The notes: a model not told the origin generated them from the sequence alone. 64,000 nucleotides of DNA from an uncultured Alistipes sp. (GCA_900769405.1 CAAGGL010000010.1:186001-250000), one strand, 5' to 3'. Numbered from the stretch's first letter, positions 7,349 through 16,640 are shown. Numbers and translations: made by a program.

Positions 7349-10300
7349 ATGAATAACAACGAAATTTTGGCTCCTGATTACCTGTTCGAAGTGAGCTGGG
7401 AGGTGTGCAATAAGGTCGGTGGTATCCACACCGTGATTGCAACCAAGGCGCTGACTATGACCGAGAAACTCGGCGACAAGTACATTTTGCTGGGCCCCGA
7501 TGTATATCGTGAGAGCGTATGCCCCGAATTCGAGGAGGACGCTAATCTGTTGAAGACCTGGCGTCAGACACTGTATAATGATGGTATCCGCGTGCGTATC
7601 GGCCGCTGGAAGGTGAAGGGTTCGCCCATCGCCGTTCTGGTTGATTTCTCGTCGATGCTGCCCCAGAAGGACGAGATCTTGAAGTCGCTCTGGGAGACCT
7701 ACCGCGTTGACTCGATCAGCGGTCAGTGGGACTACATTGAGCCCGTTCTGTTCGGTTATGCAGCGGGTAAAGTGATTGAAAGCTACGTAGATAACTTCTG
7801 CACCTCGACCGATAAGGTGGTTGCTCACTTCCACGAGTGGATGACTTCGAGCGGTGGTCTGTATCTGCGTAAGCACTCGCCCTATGTGGCATCGTGCTTC
7901 ACCACCCACGCAACCGTAATGGGTCGCTGCCTGGCTGGTAACGGTTTCCCTCTCTATGGCGATTTGGAGCGTTTCAACGCTGACGACAAGGCTCGCCAGT
8001 TCAACGTGATGGCTAAGCACTCGTTGGAGAAGGTTGCTGCTGCATACCACGACGCATTCCTGACCGTAAGTGACATCACCGCTCGCGAGTGCAAGTATCT
8101 GCTTGGTCGTGAGGTTGATATGGTTACTCCCAACGGTTTCGAGGACGACTTCGTATGGAAGGATAAGGAGTTCGAGGCTAAGCGCAAGGAGGCTCGTAAG
8201 CAGATGATCGAGGTTGCTGAGGCTTGCCTGGGCACCAAGTTCGAGAAGGAGCCCCTGATCGTAGGTACCAGCGGTCGCTACGAGTTCAAGAACAAGGGTC
8301 TCGACCTGTTCGTTGAGTCGTTGAAGAAGGTTGCTGAGGCTGACGAGTTGAAGCGCGACGTGCTGGCTTACATCACCGTTCCCGCTGGCAACAATGGTCC
8401 TCGCAAGGATTTGCAGGCTCACCTGGCTGACAAGTCGAACGCAATCGACGGTGGCGTATTCAAGTACACCACTCACTATCTGGCTGACCAGAACTGGGAT
8501 CCCGTTGTACGCGCAATGAATGGCAGCGTACTGCTCTCGGAGAATCCCAAGGTTAAGGTTATCTTCGTTCCGAGCTACCTGAACGGTAACGACGGCATTT
8601 TCAATAAGCACTACTATGAGTTGCTGGTAGGTATGGACGCTACCGTATTCGCGTCGTACTACGAGCCGTGGGGTTACACTCCGCTGGAAAGCGTTGCATT
8701 CTCGGTTCCGACCATCACCACCTCGTTGGCAGGTTTCGGTATGTGGGTTAAGGGCCTCGAAGGCAAGGTTAAGGGCGTGAACGTAATCGAGCGCACCGAC
8801 AACAACGATCAGTATGTTATCGACGAGATCGCAGCAGCTATCGTACGTCTGGCAGGTGCTGACACCCGCACGGTGAACGCTGAGCGCAAGGGCGCAGCAG
8901 CAGTAGCTAAGATGGCTTTGTGGGAGAATTTCATTAAGTACTATAACGATGCTTACGCATTGGCAATCGAGAACTCGGTATCGCGTACCAACAAGGTTAT
9001 GTTCGATGGTGGTGGCGCTTACAACGAGCAGATCAACTTCGTTCGTCAGCAGCTGGTTAGCCAGAAGCCCACTTGGACTCGTCTGATGATCGAGAAGACC
9101 CTGCCCGAGCGTCTGCGTGCATTGGAGATCCTGTCGCGTAACTTGTGGTGGTCGTGGACTCTGGGTGCTCGCGAGTTGTTCGAGCAGATCGACTATCAGC
9201 TGTGGGTTGAGTGCGACAAGAACCCCATCTCGTTGCTCGATAAGGTAAGCTACGCTCGCTACAAGGAGTTGGAGCAGGACGAGGCATTCCTGGCTAAGAT
9301 GGACGCTGTATATGCTCAGTTCCAGGAGTATATGAACGAGAAGCCCGATCCCAAGTCGGCAAAGGTTGCTTACTTCTCGATGGAGTACGGTCTGCACTCG
9401 TCGTTGAAGATCTACTCGGGTGGTCTGGGTATCTTGGCAGGTGACTACTTGAAGGAGGCCAGCGACAAGAATGTTCCGATGGTTGCAGTTGGTCTGTTGT
9501 ACCGCTACGGTTACTTCACTCAGCGTCTGTCGGCACAGGGTGCTCAGGAGGCTACTTACGAGGCTCAGAACTTCTTCAAGCTGCCCATCTCGGCGGTTCG
9601 TGACGAGGAGGGTAACTGGGTAAGCGTTCAGATCGCTCTGCCGGGTCGTACGCTGACCGCACGTGTTTGGAAGTGTGAGGTAGGTCGTACCGATCTCTAC
9701 CTGCTCGACACCGACCACGACCTGAACCTCGATGAGGATCGTTCGATCACTCACTACCTCTATGGTGGCGATTGGGAGAACCGTTTGAAGCAGGAGATCC
9801 TGCTCGGTATCGGTGGTATCCGCGCATTGCGCCAGCTGGGCATCAAGCAGGAGGTTTACCACTGCAACGAGGGTCACGCTGCATTCATCGGCATCGAGCG
9901 CATCCGCGATATGGTAGGCCGTAAGAAGCTCTCGTTCAGCGAGGCTATGGAGGTTGTACGTTCGTCGTCGTTGTTTACGACTCACACCCCCGTACCCGCA
10001 GGTCACGATGCATTCCCCGAATCGATGATTCGTCAGTATATGTCGCACTATCCCGATGTTCTGGGTATCACTTGGGATCAGTTCATCAACCTCGGTAAGA
10101 CCAACCCGAACGATCCTAACGAGAAGTTCTCGATGAGCGTTCTGGCTTGCAACCTCTCGCAGGAGGTGAACGGTGTATCGTGGTTGCACGGTGAGGTGAG
10201 CAAGGATATTCTGGGCAATATGTGGCCAGGTTACTTCAAGGATGAGCTGCACATTGGCTATGTAACCAATGGTGTTCACTTCCCGACTTGGACCGCATCG

Positions 10301-11605
10301 AACCTGCGCCGTCTGTACTCGCGTTACTTCAACGATGGCTTCTCGGGTCACTCGTACGATATTCCCGCTTGGCAGAAGGTTCATCAGATCGATGACAAGG
10401 AGCTCTGGGAGGAGCGTATGTTCTTGAAGCGTCGTTTGATCGACCACATTCGCAAGCGCGTTAGCGATCCTAAGCAGGTACGTTTGGATTCGCCCCGTCA
10501 GATGGTACGCATCGTTGAGGGTCTGAAACCCGATGTACTGACTATCGGTTTCGCACGTCGTTTTGCTACCTATAAGCGTGCTTACCTGTTGTTCACCAAC
10601 CTCGACCGTCTGGCCGCTATCGTGAACAATAAGGAGCGCCCCGTACAGTTCGTCTTTGCAGGTAAGGCTCACCCGAACGATAAGCCCGGTCAGGATCTGA
10701 TCAAGCGCATCGTTGAGGTATCGGCAATGCCCCAGTTCGTAGGTAAGATCCTCTTCTTGCAGAACTACGATATGGAGTTGGCTCGCAAGATGGTTCAGGG
10801 CGTTGACGTATGGCTGAATACTCCGACCCGTCCTTTGGAGGCATCGGGTACCAGCGGTGAGAAGTGCGTAATGAACGGTGTAATGCAGTTCTCGGTTCTC
10901 GACGGTTGGTGGGTTGAGGGCTACAAGGAGGGTGCCGGCTGGGCACTGCCTATGGAGCGCACCTACGCTGACCAGCGTTTCCAGGACGAGCTCGATGCTG
11001 AGATGATCTACACGACCATCGAGGAGGAGATCGTACCGAAGTATTACAACCGTGGTACCGACAACATTCCTTACGAGTGGATCAAGTCGGTTAAGAGCTG
11101 TATCGCTGACATCGCATCGAACTTCACCACTAACCGTATGTTGATCGACTACGAGGAGCGTTTCTACAACAAGCTGCGCGATCGTCACCAGCTGATGAAG
11201 GCAAGCGACTACACTATGGCTCGCGAGATTGCGGCTTGGAAGCGTAAGGTATCGGCTGTTTGGGATCAGGTGAATGTACTTGATGTTCAGCAGATCAATA
11301 TCGATAAGGAGGCTATTTACGTAGGTAATTCGTATCGCTACGAGGTTACTGTTGACGTTGCAGGTCTGCGCGCTGAGGATATCGGCGTTGAGATGGTTCT
11401 CGCTAAGCAGATTGAGCAGGGTCAGGGCGTTAAGGTTATCTCGACTCACGAGTTGAAGATCGAGAAGGCTGAGGGCAACCGCGTAGTTTATACCCTCGAT
11501 ATCACTCCCGAGCGTACGGGTTCGTACGACGTGGCATTGCGTGTGTTCCCCAAGAACGCGAAGCTGCCCCACCGTATGGATTTCGCTCTGGTTAAGTGGG
11601 CATAA
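7349..11605 (+). CDS. glycogen synthase (GT3) - alpha-glucan phosphorylase (GT35) fusion
   Basis: 1418 residues holding two opposing enzymes in one chain. Residues 1 to about 560 resemble eukaryote-like GT3 glycogen synthase: YLFEVSWEVCNKVGGIHTVIATKA at the start, VAHFHEWMTSSGGLYLR, and the ASYYEPWGYTPLESVAFSVPTI donor-site segment. After residue about 578 comes a DUF3417-like start (LPERLRALEILSRNLWWSW) and then a GT35 phosphorylase of the alpha-glucan type, with YFSMEYGLHSSLKIYSGGLG, YHCNEGHAAF and the pyridoxal-phosphate site EASGTSGEK, whose lysine is about residue 1172. About 80 strand-rich residues close the protein. The ATG at 7349 follows a consensus promoter; an upstream in-frame TTG is rejected. 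It is followed by the debranching enzyme, GT4 and GH57 genes, all fitting glycogen turnover. Separate genes are the usual arrangement in many relatives. Confidence 0.9.
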   Translation: MNNNEILAPDYLFEVSWEVCNKVGGIHTVIATKALTMTEKLGDKYILLGPDVYRESVCPEFEEDANLLKTWRQTLYNDGIRVRIGRWKVKGSPIAVLVDFSSMLPQKDEILKSLWETYRVDSISGQWDYIEPVLFGYAAGKVIESYVDNFCTSTDKVVAHFHEWMTSSGGLYLRKHSPYVASCFTTHATVMGRCLAGNGFPLYGDLERFNADDKARQFNVMAKHSLEKVAAAYHDAFLTVSDITARECKYLLGREVDMVTPNGFEDDFVWKDKEFEAKRKEARKQMIEVAEACLGTKFEKEPLIVGTSGRYEFKNKGLDLFVESLKKVAEADELKRDVLAYITVPAGNNGPRKDLQAHLADKSNAIDGGVFKYTTHYLADQNWDPVVRAMNGSVLLSENPKVKVIFVPSYLNGNDGIFNKHYYELLVGMDATVFASYYEPWGYTPLESVAFSVPTITTSLAGFGMWVKGLEGKVKGVNVIERTDNNDQYVIDEIAAAIVRLAGADTRTVNAERKGAAAVAKMALWENFIKYYNDAYALAIENSVSRTNKVMFDGGGAYNEQINFVRQQLVSQKPTWTRLMIEKTLPERLRALEILSRNLWWSWTLGARELFEQIDYQLWVECDKNPISLLDKVSYARYKELEQDEAFLAKMDAVYAQFQEYMNEKPDPKSAKVAYFSMEYGLHSSLKIYSGGLGILAGDYLKEASDKNVPMVAVGLLYRYGYFTQRLSAQGAQEATYEAQNFFKLPISAVRDEEGNWVSVQIALPGRTLTARVWKCEVGRTDLYLLDTDHDLNLDEDRSITHYLYGGDWENRLKQEILLGIGGIRALRQLGIKQEVYHCNEGHAAFIGIERIRDMVGRKKLSFSEAMEVVRSSSLFTTHTPVPAGHDAFPESMIRQYMSHYPDVLGITWDQFINLGKTNPNDPNEKFSMSVLACNLSQEVNGVSWLHGEVSKDILGNMWPGYFKDELHIGYVTNGVHFPTWTASNLRRLYSRYFNDGFSGHSYDIPAWQKVHQIDDKELWEERMFLKRRLIDHIRKRVSDPKQVRLDSPRQMVRIVEGLKPDVLTIGFARRFATYKRAYLLFTNLDRLAAIVNNKERPVQFVFAGKAHPNDKPGQDLIKRIVEVSAMPQFVGKILFLQNYDMELARKMVQGVDVWLNTPTRPLEASGTSGEKCVMNGVMQFSVLDGWWVEGYKEGAGWALPMERTYADQRFQDELDAEMIYTTIEEEIVPKYYNRGTDNIPYEWIKSVKSCIADIASNFTTNRMLIDYEERFYNKLRDRHQLMKASDYTMAREIAAWKRKVSAVWDQVNVLDVQQINIDKEAIYVGNSYRYEVTVDVAGLRAEDIGVEMVLAKQIEQGQGVKVISTHELKIEKAEGNRVVYTLDITPERTGSYDVALRVFPKNAKLPHRMDFALVKWA

Positions 11606-11622
11606 TCTGCCTAATGAAAGGG

Positions 11623-11658
11623 GTCGGGAGGTCGCAGAGGCGATCTCCCGACTCATTT
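11623..11658 (+). terminator. hairpin after the synthase-phosphorylase gene
   Basis: GTCGGGAG at 11623-11630 pairs with CTCCCGAC at 11645-11652, with an inner GTCGC/GCGAT pairing, followed by a weak T stretch (TCATTTTG). It could terminate or attenuate transcription into the debranching gene. Confidence 0.5.
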
Positions 11659-11825
11659 TGTAACCACACGGCGTACTGCGATGGTAGTGCGGTGCGCGAG
11701 CGTAAAAAAGGCACCGAATCAGAATAGAAATTTTTATACTGAAAAAAGTGCTTTTGAACGTGTTAAAAAATCGTTAAAACGATAAAAAAACCTGCTGGTA
11801 TTATTGCATTTAGCGAAATAGTTAC

Positions 11826-11833
11826 TACCTTTA
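11826..11833 (+). promoter_or_regulatory. weak -7 element before the debranching gene
   Basis: TAccTTTA differs at one base from TAnnTTTG, 36 bp ahead of the ATG. It suggests that the debranching-GT4-GH57 set can be transcribed separately from the fusion gene. The rest of the 260-bp gap is AT-rich with no other signal seen. Confidence 0.35.
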
Positions 11834-11868
11834 TACCAATTTTGTGAACAAATCTAAACAATCATAAT

Positions 11869-13962
11869 ATGTCTGTACTCAATTTTGACAAAGACCAACT
11901 CGGTAACTTGGAGTACTCGCTGCAACGCGAGATGCTCTCGACCGATCGTAAGGGCGGTTATATGAGTACCACAATCGTGTGCTGCAATACGCGTAAGTAT
12001 CACGGTTTGGTGGTGACTCCTATCGACGACACCGATCGCCGCTTCGTACTGCTCTCGTCGCTCGACGAAACCGTAATCCAGCACGATCAGGCTTTCAACC
12101 TCGCGCTGCACCGTTTCCCGGGTATCTATGAGCCTCGTGGCCATAAGTACATCATCGACTTCCAGTACACCCCGACCCCGACCATCACCTATCGTGTGGG
12201 AGGCGTGGTGCTGCGTAAGGAGATGTTGTGGATTCACTCGCGCACGCAGTTGTTGATCCGCTATACGCTCGTTGACGCTCACTCGCGCACTCTGTTGCGC
12301 CTGCGCCCCTTCCTCGCTTTCCGCGAGAACCATACCGTAGGTCAGGCTAATATGTACGCTAACGGTCACTCGTACCCCGTTGTAAACGGTGTGAAGAGCC
12401 GTATGTATGCTGAGTTCCCCTGGCTCTATATGCAGACCGACAAGAAGGCTATGGAGTTCGTAGCTGCTCCCGATTGGTACTACAACTTTGAGTACGCCGA
12501 GGAGGCTCGTCGCGGCTATCCCGCACACGAGGACCTGATGACTACGGGTTACTTCGAGGGCGAGATCGCAAAGGGCGAGAGCGTGATCTTCTCGTGCTCG
12601 CTCGAAGAGATGGGCTCGGCAAAGGAGATCGACAAGCTGTTCGAGGAGGAGTTGGCACGCCGTACTAACAAGGTTGACTTCCTGAGCTGCCTGCGCCACT
12701 CGGCACGTCAGTTCATCGTTCGTCGTGGCGAGCGTACCGACGTTATCGCAGGTTATCCCTGGTTCGGTCATTGGGGTCGTGATACCTTCATCGCGCTGCC
12801 GGGTCTGACACTGTCGCAGGGCGACGTGAAGAGCTGCCGCGATGTACTCGACACTCAGGTACGCGACATCAAGGACGGTCTGTTCCCCAATCTGGGCGAG
12901 TCGTACAACTCGGTCGATGCAGCTCTGTGGTTCTTCTGGACCTTGCAGCAGTTGGATAAGCACGTAGGTGCCAAGGAGGTTTGGGAGAGCTATGGCGCGA
13001 AGATGAAGGAGGTTTTGGAGGCCTTCCGTCGCGGTATCGGCGAGTGGGTAGCAGTTGATGCTAACGGTCTGGTTCGTGCAGGTCACCCCACGCTGGCGAT
13101 GACTTGGATGGACGCCGTAGTCGATGGCAAACCCGTAACAGGTCGTGAGGGCTATCAGGTCGAGGTGAATGCATTGTGGTATAACGCAGTTTGCTACACC
13201 TTGGAGCTGGCTCGCAAATATAAGGACAAGGAGTTCGTGGCAGCGTGGAAGGATATGCCCGAGAAGATCAAGGCTTCGTTCGTTGAGAAGTTCTGGTTGG
13301 AGCGCGAGGGTTATCTGGCTGACTACGTAACCGCAGAGGGCGAGGTAAACAGCTTTATCCGTCCCAACCAGATCATCGCTTGCTCGATGGATTACAAGAT
13401 GCTCAACTCGGAGCAGTGCGTGAACGTTTACCGCGTGGTACGCCAGCACTTGGCTACCCCGAAGGGTCTGCGTACTCTGTCGCCCCGCAACCCGCTGTAT
13501 CAGGGTCGCATCGAGGGCGATCAGCGCACTCGTGACTTGGCTTACCACCAGGGTACGGTTTGGGTATGGCTGATGGAGCACTACGTGAAGGCAGGTTTCG
13601 ACTTGAAGGGCGAGAAGTTCTTGCAGGCAGCCGAGGATATGTTGTCGGACTTCGAGGAGGATCTGACTATGTCGGGTATCGGCTCGATTAACGAGATCTA
13701 CGATGGTGATCCCCCGCACGCACCTCGCGGTGCCGTATCGCAGGCTTGGAGTGTTGCAGCAGTTCTGCGCATCAACGAGATGATCGAGAGCTACCGCAAG
13801 CCCGCCAAGAAGGCTGCGAAGAAGGCTGTAAAGGCTGAGGCAGAGGTTGCCGAGAAGCCCGCAAAGAAGTGCGTGAAGAAGTGCGCACCGAAGGCTGAGA
13901 AGGCAGCTAAGGAGGAGAAGCCCGCAGCGAAGAAGAGCGTTAAGAAAGTAACGAAAAAATAA
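11869..13962 (+). CDS. glycogen debranching enzyme (amylo-alpha-1,6-glucosidase) with Lys/Ala tail
   Basis: 697 residues. The N-terminal beta domain (LEYSLQREMLSTDRKGGYMSTTIVCCNTRKYHGLVV) and the catalytic alpha/alpha barrel (YPWFGHWGRDTFIALPGL, with the presumed catalytic Asp; NEIYDGDPPHAPRGAVSQAWSVA near the end) place it among bacterial amylo-alpha-1,6-glucosidases, GH133-like, which remove the alpha-1,6 stub during glycogen breakdown. The enzyme domain ends near residue 642. It is followed by a 54-residue tail (644-697) made almost entirely of Lys, Ala, Glu, Pro and Val with two Cys, resembling a histone H1-type tail; this is not part of the family domain. Spacing to the next gene is 16 bp. 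Confidence 0.9.
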   Translation: MSVLNFDKDQLGNLEYSLQREMLSTDRKGGYMSTTIVCCNTRKYHGLVVTPIDDTDRRFVLLSSLDETVIQHDQAFNLALHRFPGIYEPRGHKYIIDFQYTPTPTITYRVGGVVLRKEMLWIHSRTQLLIRYTLVDAHSRTLLRLRPFLAFRENHTVGQANMYANGHSYPVVNGVKSRMYAEFPWLYMQTDKKAMEFVAAPDWYYNFEYAEEARRGYPAHEDLMTTGYFEGEIAKGESVIFSCSLEEMGSAKEIDKLFEEELARRTNKVDFLSCLRHSARQFIVRRGERTDVIAGYPWFGHWGRDTFIALPGLTLSQGDVKSCRDVLDTQVRDIKDGLFPNLGESYNSVDAALWFFWTLQQLDKHVGAKEVWESYGAKMKEVLEAFRRGIGEWVAVDANGLVRAGHPTLAMTWMDAVVDGKPVTGREGYQVEVNALWYNAVCYTLELARKYKDKEFVAAWKDMPEKIKASFVEKFWLEREGYLADYVTAEGEVNSFIRPNQIIACSMDYKMLNSEQCVNVYRVVRQHLATPKGLRTLSPRNPLYQGRIEGDQRTRDLAYHQGTVWVWLMEHYVKAGFDLKGEKFLQAAEDMLSDFEEDLTMSGIGSINEIYDGDPPHAPRGAVSQAWSVAAVLRINEMIESYRKPAKKAAKKAVKAEAEVAEKPAKKCVKKCAPKAEKAAKEEKPAAKKSVKKVTKK

Positions 13963-13964
13963 AT

Positions 13965-13971
13965 AAGGAGG
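13965..13971 (+). promoter_or_regulatory. strong Shine-Dalgarno sequence before the GT4 gene
   Basis: AAGGAGG with a 7-nt spacer to the ATG at 13979. Strong Shine-Dalgarno sequences are rare in Bacteroidota, whose ribosomes sequester the 16S rRNA tail, so this one stands out and supports the chosen start. Confidence 0.65.
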
Positions 13972-13978
13972 AATAACA

Positions 13979-15274
13979 ATGAGAGTATTAATGTTCGGTT
14001 GGGAATTCCCGCCCCATATCGCCGGTGGTCTGGGTACGGCCTGCTACGGTATGACACGCGGCTTGGCCAAGAACGACGTTGAGGTAATCTTCGTGATGCC
14101 TAAGGCATCGGGCGATGAGGATCAGCGTTTCGTGAAGGTGGTCAATGCGAGCGATGTCGAGACCGAGTTTGGTCCGACCGAGGGAGCCGAGGATCTGTGG
14201 AGCAAAATCTCGTTTGTTCACATCGACTCGAATATGGTGCCTTACATCACCCCTGAGGAGTTCGCATCGTATCACGACGAGTACGTCAAGACCGGCCGCC
14301 GCACTTGGCAGCACGGCGACGTATGGAAGCAGCGCTACACCTTCTCGGGTAAGTATGGTGCAAACCTCTTCGAGGAGATTGCTCGCTATACGATGGTTGC
14401 AGCGCAGGTGGCTAAGGATCTCGAAGGTCAGTTCGACGTGATCCACGCTCACGACTGGATGACCTACTATGCAGGTATTGCAGCAAAGCGTGTTTCGGGC
14501 AAGCCGCTGGTGGTGCATATGCACGCAACGTCGTTCGACCGTTCGTCGGACGATAATATCGATACGCGCGTCTATGAGATCGAGCGTTCGGGTATGATGG
14601 GTGCTGACCGTGTGATCGCGGTAAGTAACCTGACCCGTAACATCTGTATCGAGAAGTATGGTATTCCTTCGGATCGCGTCGTGACGGTACACAATGCCGT
14701 TCGTTTCGCTGAGGGTCAGGCTAATGAGGCTGAGCGCTACGTTGACGAGAAGATCGTTACGTTCCTCGGTCGTATCACCTTCCAGAAGGGTCCCGACTAC
14801 TTCGTCGAGGCAGCTGCAAAGGTATTGAAGCGCGTTCCGAACGTACGTTTCGTAATGGCAGGTAGCGGCGATATGATGAACCACGTGATTCGTCGTGTGG
14901 CTCGTCTGGGTATCTCGGATCGTTTCCACTTCACGGGATTCTTGCGCGGTACGGACGTACACAAGATGTTCACGCTGAGTGATGTATATGTTATGCCTTC
15001 GGTTTCGGAGCCGTTCGGTATCTCGCCCTTGGAGGCTATGAAGTCGAACGTTCCGGTGATCATCTCGAAGCAGTCGGGTGTAGCTGAGGTGTTGGACTAC
15101 GCAATCAAGGTCGATTATTGGGACGTTGATGCGATGGCTGACGCTATCCACGCGCTGGTATGCTATCCCGCACTCTCGAAGATGTTTGCTCAGAAGGGTC
15201 TTGAAGAGGTTGAGGGTCTGAAATGGGATAAGGCCGCAGCTAAGGTCAAGGCAGTATATGAATCGGTAATGTAA
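13979..15274 (+). CDS. GT4-type glycosyltransferase of the glycogen cluster
   Basis: 431 residues with a two-domain GT-B fold. The N-terminal domain starts FGWEFPPHIAGGLGTACYGMTRGLAK, resembling the ADP-glucose synthase glycine loop, followed by HAHDWMTYYAG. The C-terminal donor domain has VTFLGRITFQKGPDYF and EPFGISPLEAMKSNVPVI with the conserved Glu of the retaining GT4 family. In Bacteroidales this gene commonly sits between a debranching enzyme and a GH57 gene, as here, suggesting a role in alpha-glucan synthesis or initiation. The donor and acceptor cannot be read from sequence. A start at 13979 is supported by an unusually good Shine-Dalgarno sequence. Confidence 0.82.
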   Translation: MRVLMFGWEFPPHIAGGLGTACYGMTRGLAKNDVEVIFVMPKASGDEDQRFVKVVNASDVETEFGPTEGAEDLWSKISFVHIDSNMVPYITPEEFASYHDEYVKTGRRTWQHGDVWKQRYTFSGKYGANLFEEIARYTMVAAQVAKDLEGQFDVIHAHDWMTYYAGIAAKRVSGKPLVVHMHATSFDRSSDDNIDTRVYEIERSGMMGADRVIAVSNLTRNICIEKYGIPSDRVVTVHNAVRFAEGQANEAERYVDEKIVTFLGRITFQKGPDYFVEAAAKVLKRVPNVRFVMAGSGDMMNHVIRRVARLGISDRFHFTGFLRGTDVHKMFTLSDVYVMPSVSEPFGISPLEAMKSNVPVIISKQSGVAEVLDYAIKVDYWDVDAMADAIHALVCYPALSKMFAQKGLEEVEGLKWDKAAAKVKAVYESVM

Positions 15275-15297
15275 CAAAAAATAAAAAAACAAATACA

Positions 15298-16509
15298 ATG
15301 AAAACAATCTGTCTTTATTTTCAGGTACATCAGCCGCTTCGTCTGCGCAAGTACCGTTTCTTTAATATGGGCAAAGACCACAACTATCTGGACGATCTGA
15401 CCAACCAGTCGATTATGCAGAAGGTTGCGCGTCTGTGCTACCTGCCTATGAACTCGCTGCTTCTGAACCTGATCAAGGAGCATAAGGGCGCATTCAAGGT
15501 GACCTTCTCGATCACCGGTACCGCTATCGATCAGTTCCGCGAGTACGCTCCCGAGGTTTTGGAGTCGTTCAAGGAGCTGGCTAAGACCGGCTGCGTTGAG
15601 TTCTTGGCTGAGACCTACTCGCACTCGCTCTCGTCGTTGGCTGACAAGGATGAGTTCGTTCGCGAGGTTAAGGCTCACACCGCATTGATCAAGAAGGAGT
15701 TCGGCCAGAAGCCGACCGCTTTCCGCAATACCGAGTTGATCTATTCGGACCAGATCGGTCAGATGGTAGCCGAGATGGGCTTCAAGACTATGCTGGCTGA
15801 GGGCGCGCGCCACGTGATGGGTTGGAAGAGCCCCGACTACGTGTACGCTAACGCTATCGACCAGAAGTTGCGTCTGTTGTTGCGTAACTACAAGCTCAGC
15901 GACGATATCGCATTCCGTTTCTCGAACCAGGGTTGGAACGAGTACCCGCTGACAACCGAGAAGTATGTTGATTGGTTGAAGGGCGAGAATGGCGAGGTTC
16001 TGAACCTGTTTATGGACTACGAGACCTTCGGTGAGCACCAGTGGGCTGAGACCGGTATCTTCGACTTTATGCGCGCACTGCCCGCAGCAGCGTTGGCAAG
16101 CGGCGAGTTGGAGTTCTGCACCGTGAGCGAGACCGCTGCTAAGTACCAGCCTGTTGCAGTTCTCTACTGTCCGCACGCAATGTCGTGGGCTGACGAGGAG
16201 CGTGACGTAACCGCTTGGTTGGGTAACGAGTTGCAGAACGAGGCATTCTCGAAACTGTATGCTCAGAAGGATAAACTCCGCGCATTGAAGAATGCTGACT
16301 ATGAGGCTGTTTGGAACTTCTTGCAGACCTCGGACCACTTCTACTATATGGCAACTAAGTGGTTCTCGGACGGCGACGTACATAGCTACTTCAACCCCTA
16401 TGATTCGGCTTACGAGGCGTTTATCAACTATATGAATGTTCTGTCGGACTTCATCAACGAGTTGGACAAGGCTACCGCAGCAAAGAAGGCAGCACGCAAG
16501 AAGGCTTAA
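15298..16509 (+). CDS. GH57 family glycoside hydrolase (alpha-amylase-like)
   Basis: 403 residues. The GH57 pattern is clear: FQVHQPLRLRKYRFF (motif 1 with the conserved His), FSITGTAIDQ, FRNTELIYSD (motif 3, the Glu being the expected nucleophile) and MDYETFGEHQ (motif 4, the Asp being the expected acid/base). GH57 enzymes act on alpha-1,4 or alpha-1,6 glucans as amylases, glucanotransferases or branching enzymes. At about 400 residues this is the short amylase-like type and not the longer branching-enzyme type, but specificity is uncertain. No signal peptide, so it is cytoplasmic. It ends with a short Lys/Ala tail (KATAAKKAARKKA) echoing the longer one on the debranching enzyme. It is the last gene before a strong terminator, 23 bp after the GT4 gene. 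Confidence 0.88.
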   Translation: MKTICLYFQVHQPLRLRKYRFFNMGKDHNYLDDLTNQSIMQKVARLCYLPMNSLLLNLIKEHKGAFKVTFSITGTAIDQFREYAPEVLESFKELAKTGCVEFLAETYSHSLSSLADKDEFVREVKAHTALIKKEFGQKPTAFRNTELIYSDQIGQMVAEMGFKTMLAEGARHVMGWKSPDYVYANAIDQKLRLLLRNYKLSDDIAFRFSNQGWNEYPLTTEKYVDWLKGENGEVLNLFMDYETFGEHQWAETGIFDFMRALPAAALASGELEFCTVSETAAKYQPVAVLYCPHAMSWADEERDVTAWLGNELQNEAFSKLYAQKDKLRALKNADYEAVWNFLQTSDHFYYMATKWFSDGDVHSYFNPYDSAYEAFINYMNVLSDFINELDKATAAKKAARKKA

Positions 16510-16530
16510 TCTGAGCCCCTCCGAATGAGA

Positions 16531-16564
16531 AAAACCGCACCTTGAAAAGGGTGCGGTTTTTTTT
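16531..16564 (+). terminator. terminator of the glycogen cluster
   Basis: AAAACCGCACC pairs with GGTGCGGTTTT around a short loop, followed by a run of T. It lies 22 nt after the GH57 stop. Confidence 0.85.
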
Positions 16565-16607
16565 GTAATTCACAATTCACAATTATTTTTCTTTGATGCA
16601 ATTTATA

Positions 16608-16627
16608 CTCATTATTGGCGGGTGGGG
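16608..16627 (+). repeat. short intergenic repeat, copy 1
   Basis: A 20-base stretch ending in ATTGGCGGGTGGGG that recurs with one mismatch at 26524-26543. Here it is not part of a hairpin, whereas the second copy forms one arm of a long inverted repeat. Confidence 0.5.
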
Positions 16628-16640
16628 ATAGTGGCGTGAA

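Noticed and set aside
7319..11656. A 1445-codon open frame on the minus strand covering the whole synthase-phosphorylase gene
   Set aside because: Antisense shadow. The real gene avoids TTA, CTA and TCA codons (Leu CTG/TTG, Ser TCG/AGC), and those are the complements of stop codons, so an antisense frame stays open. Its translation has no domain likeness.
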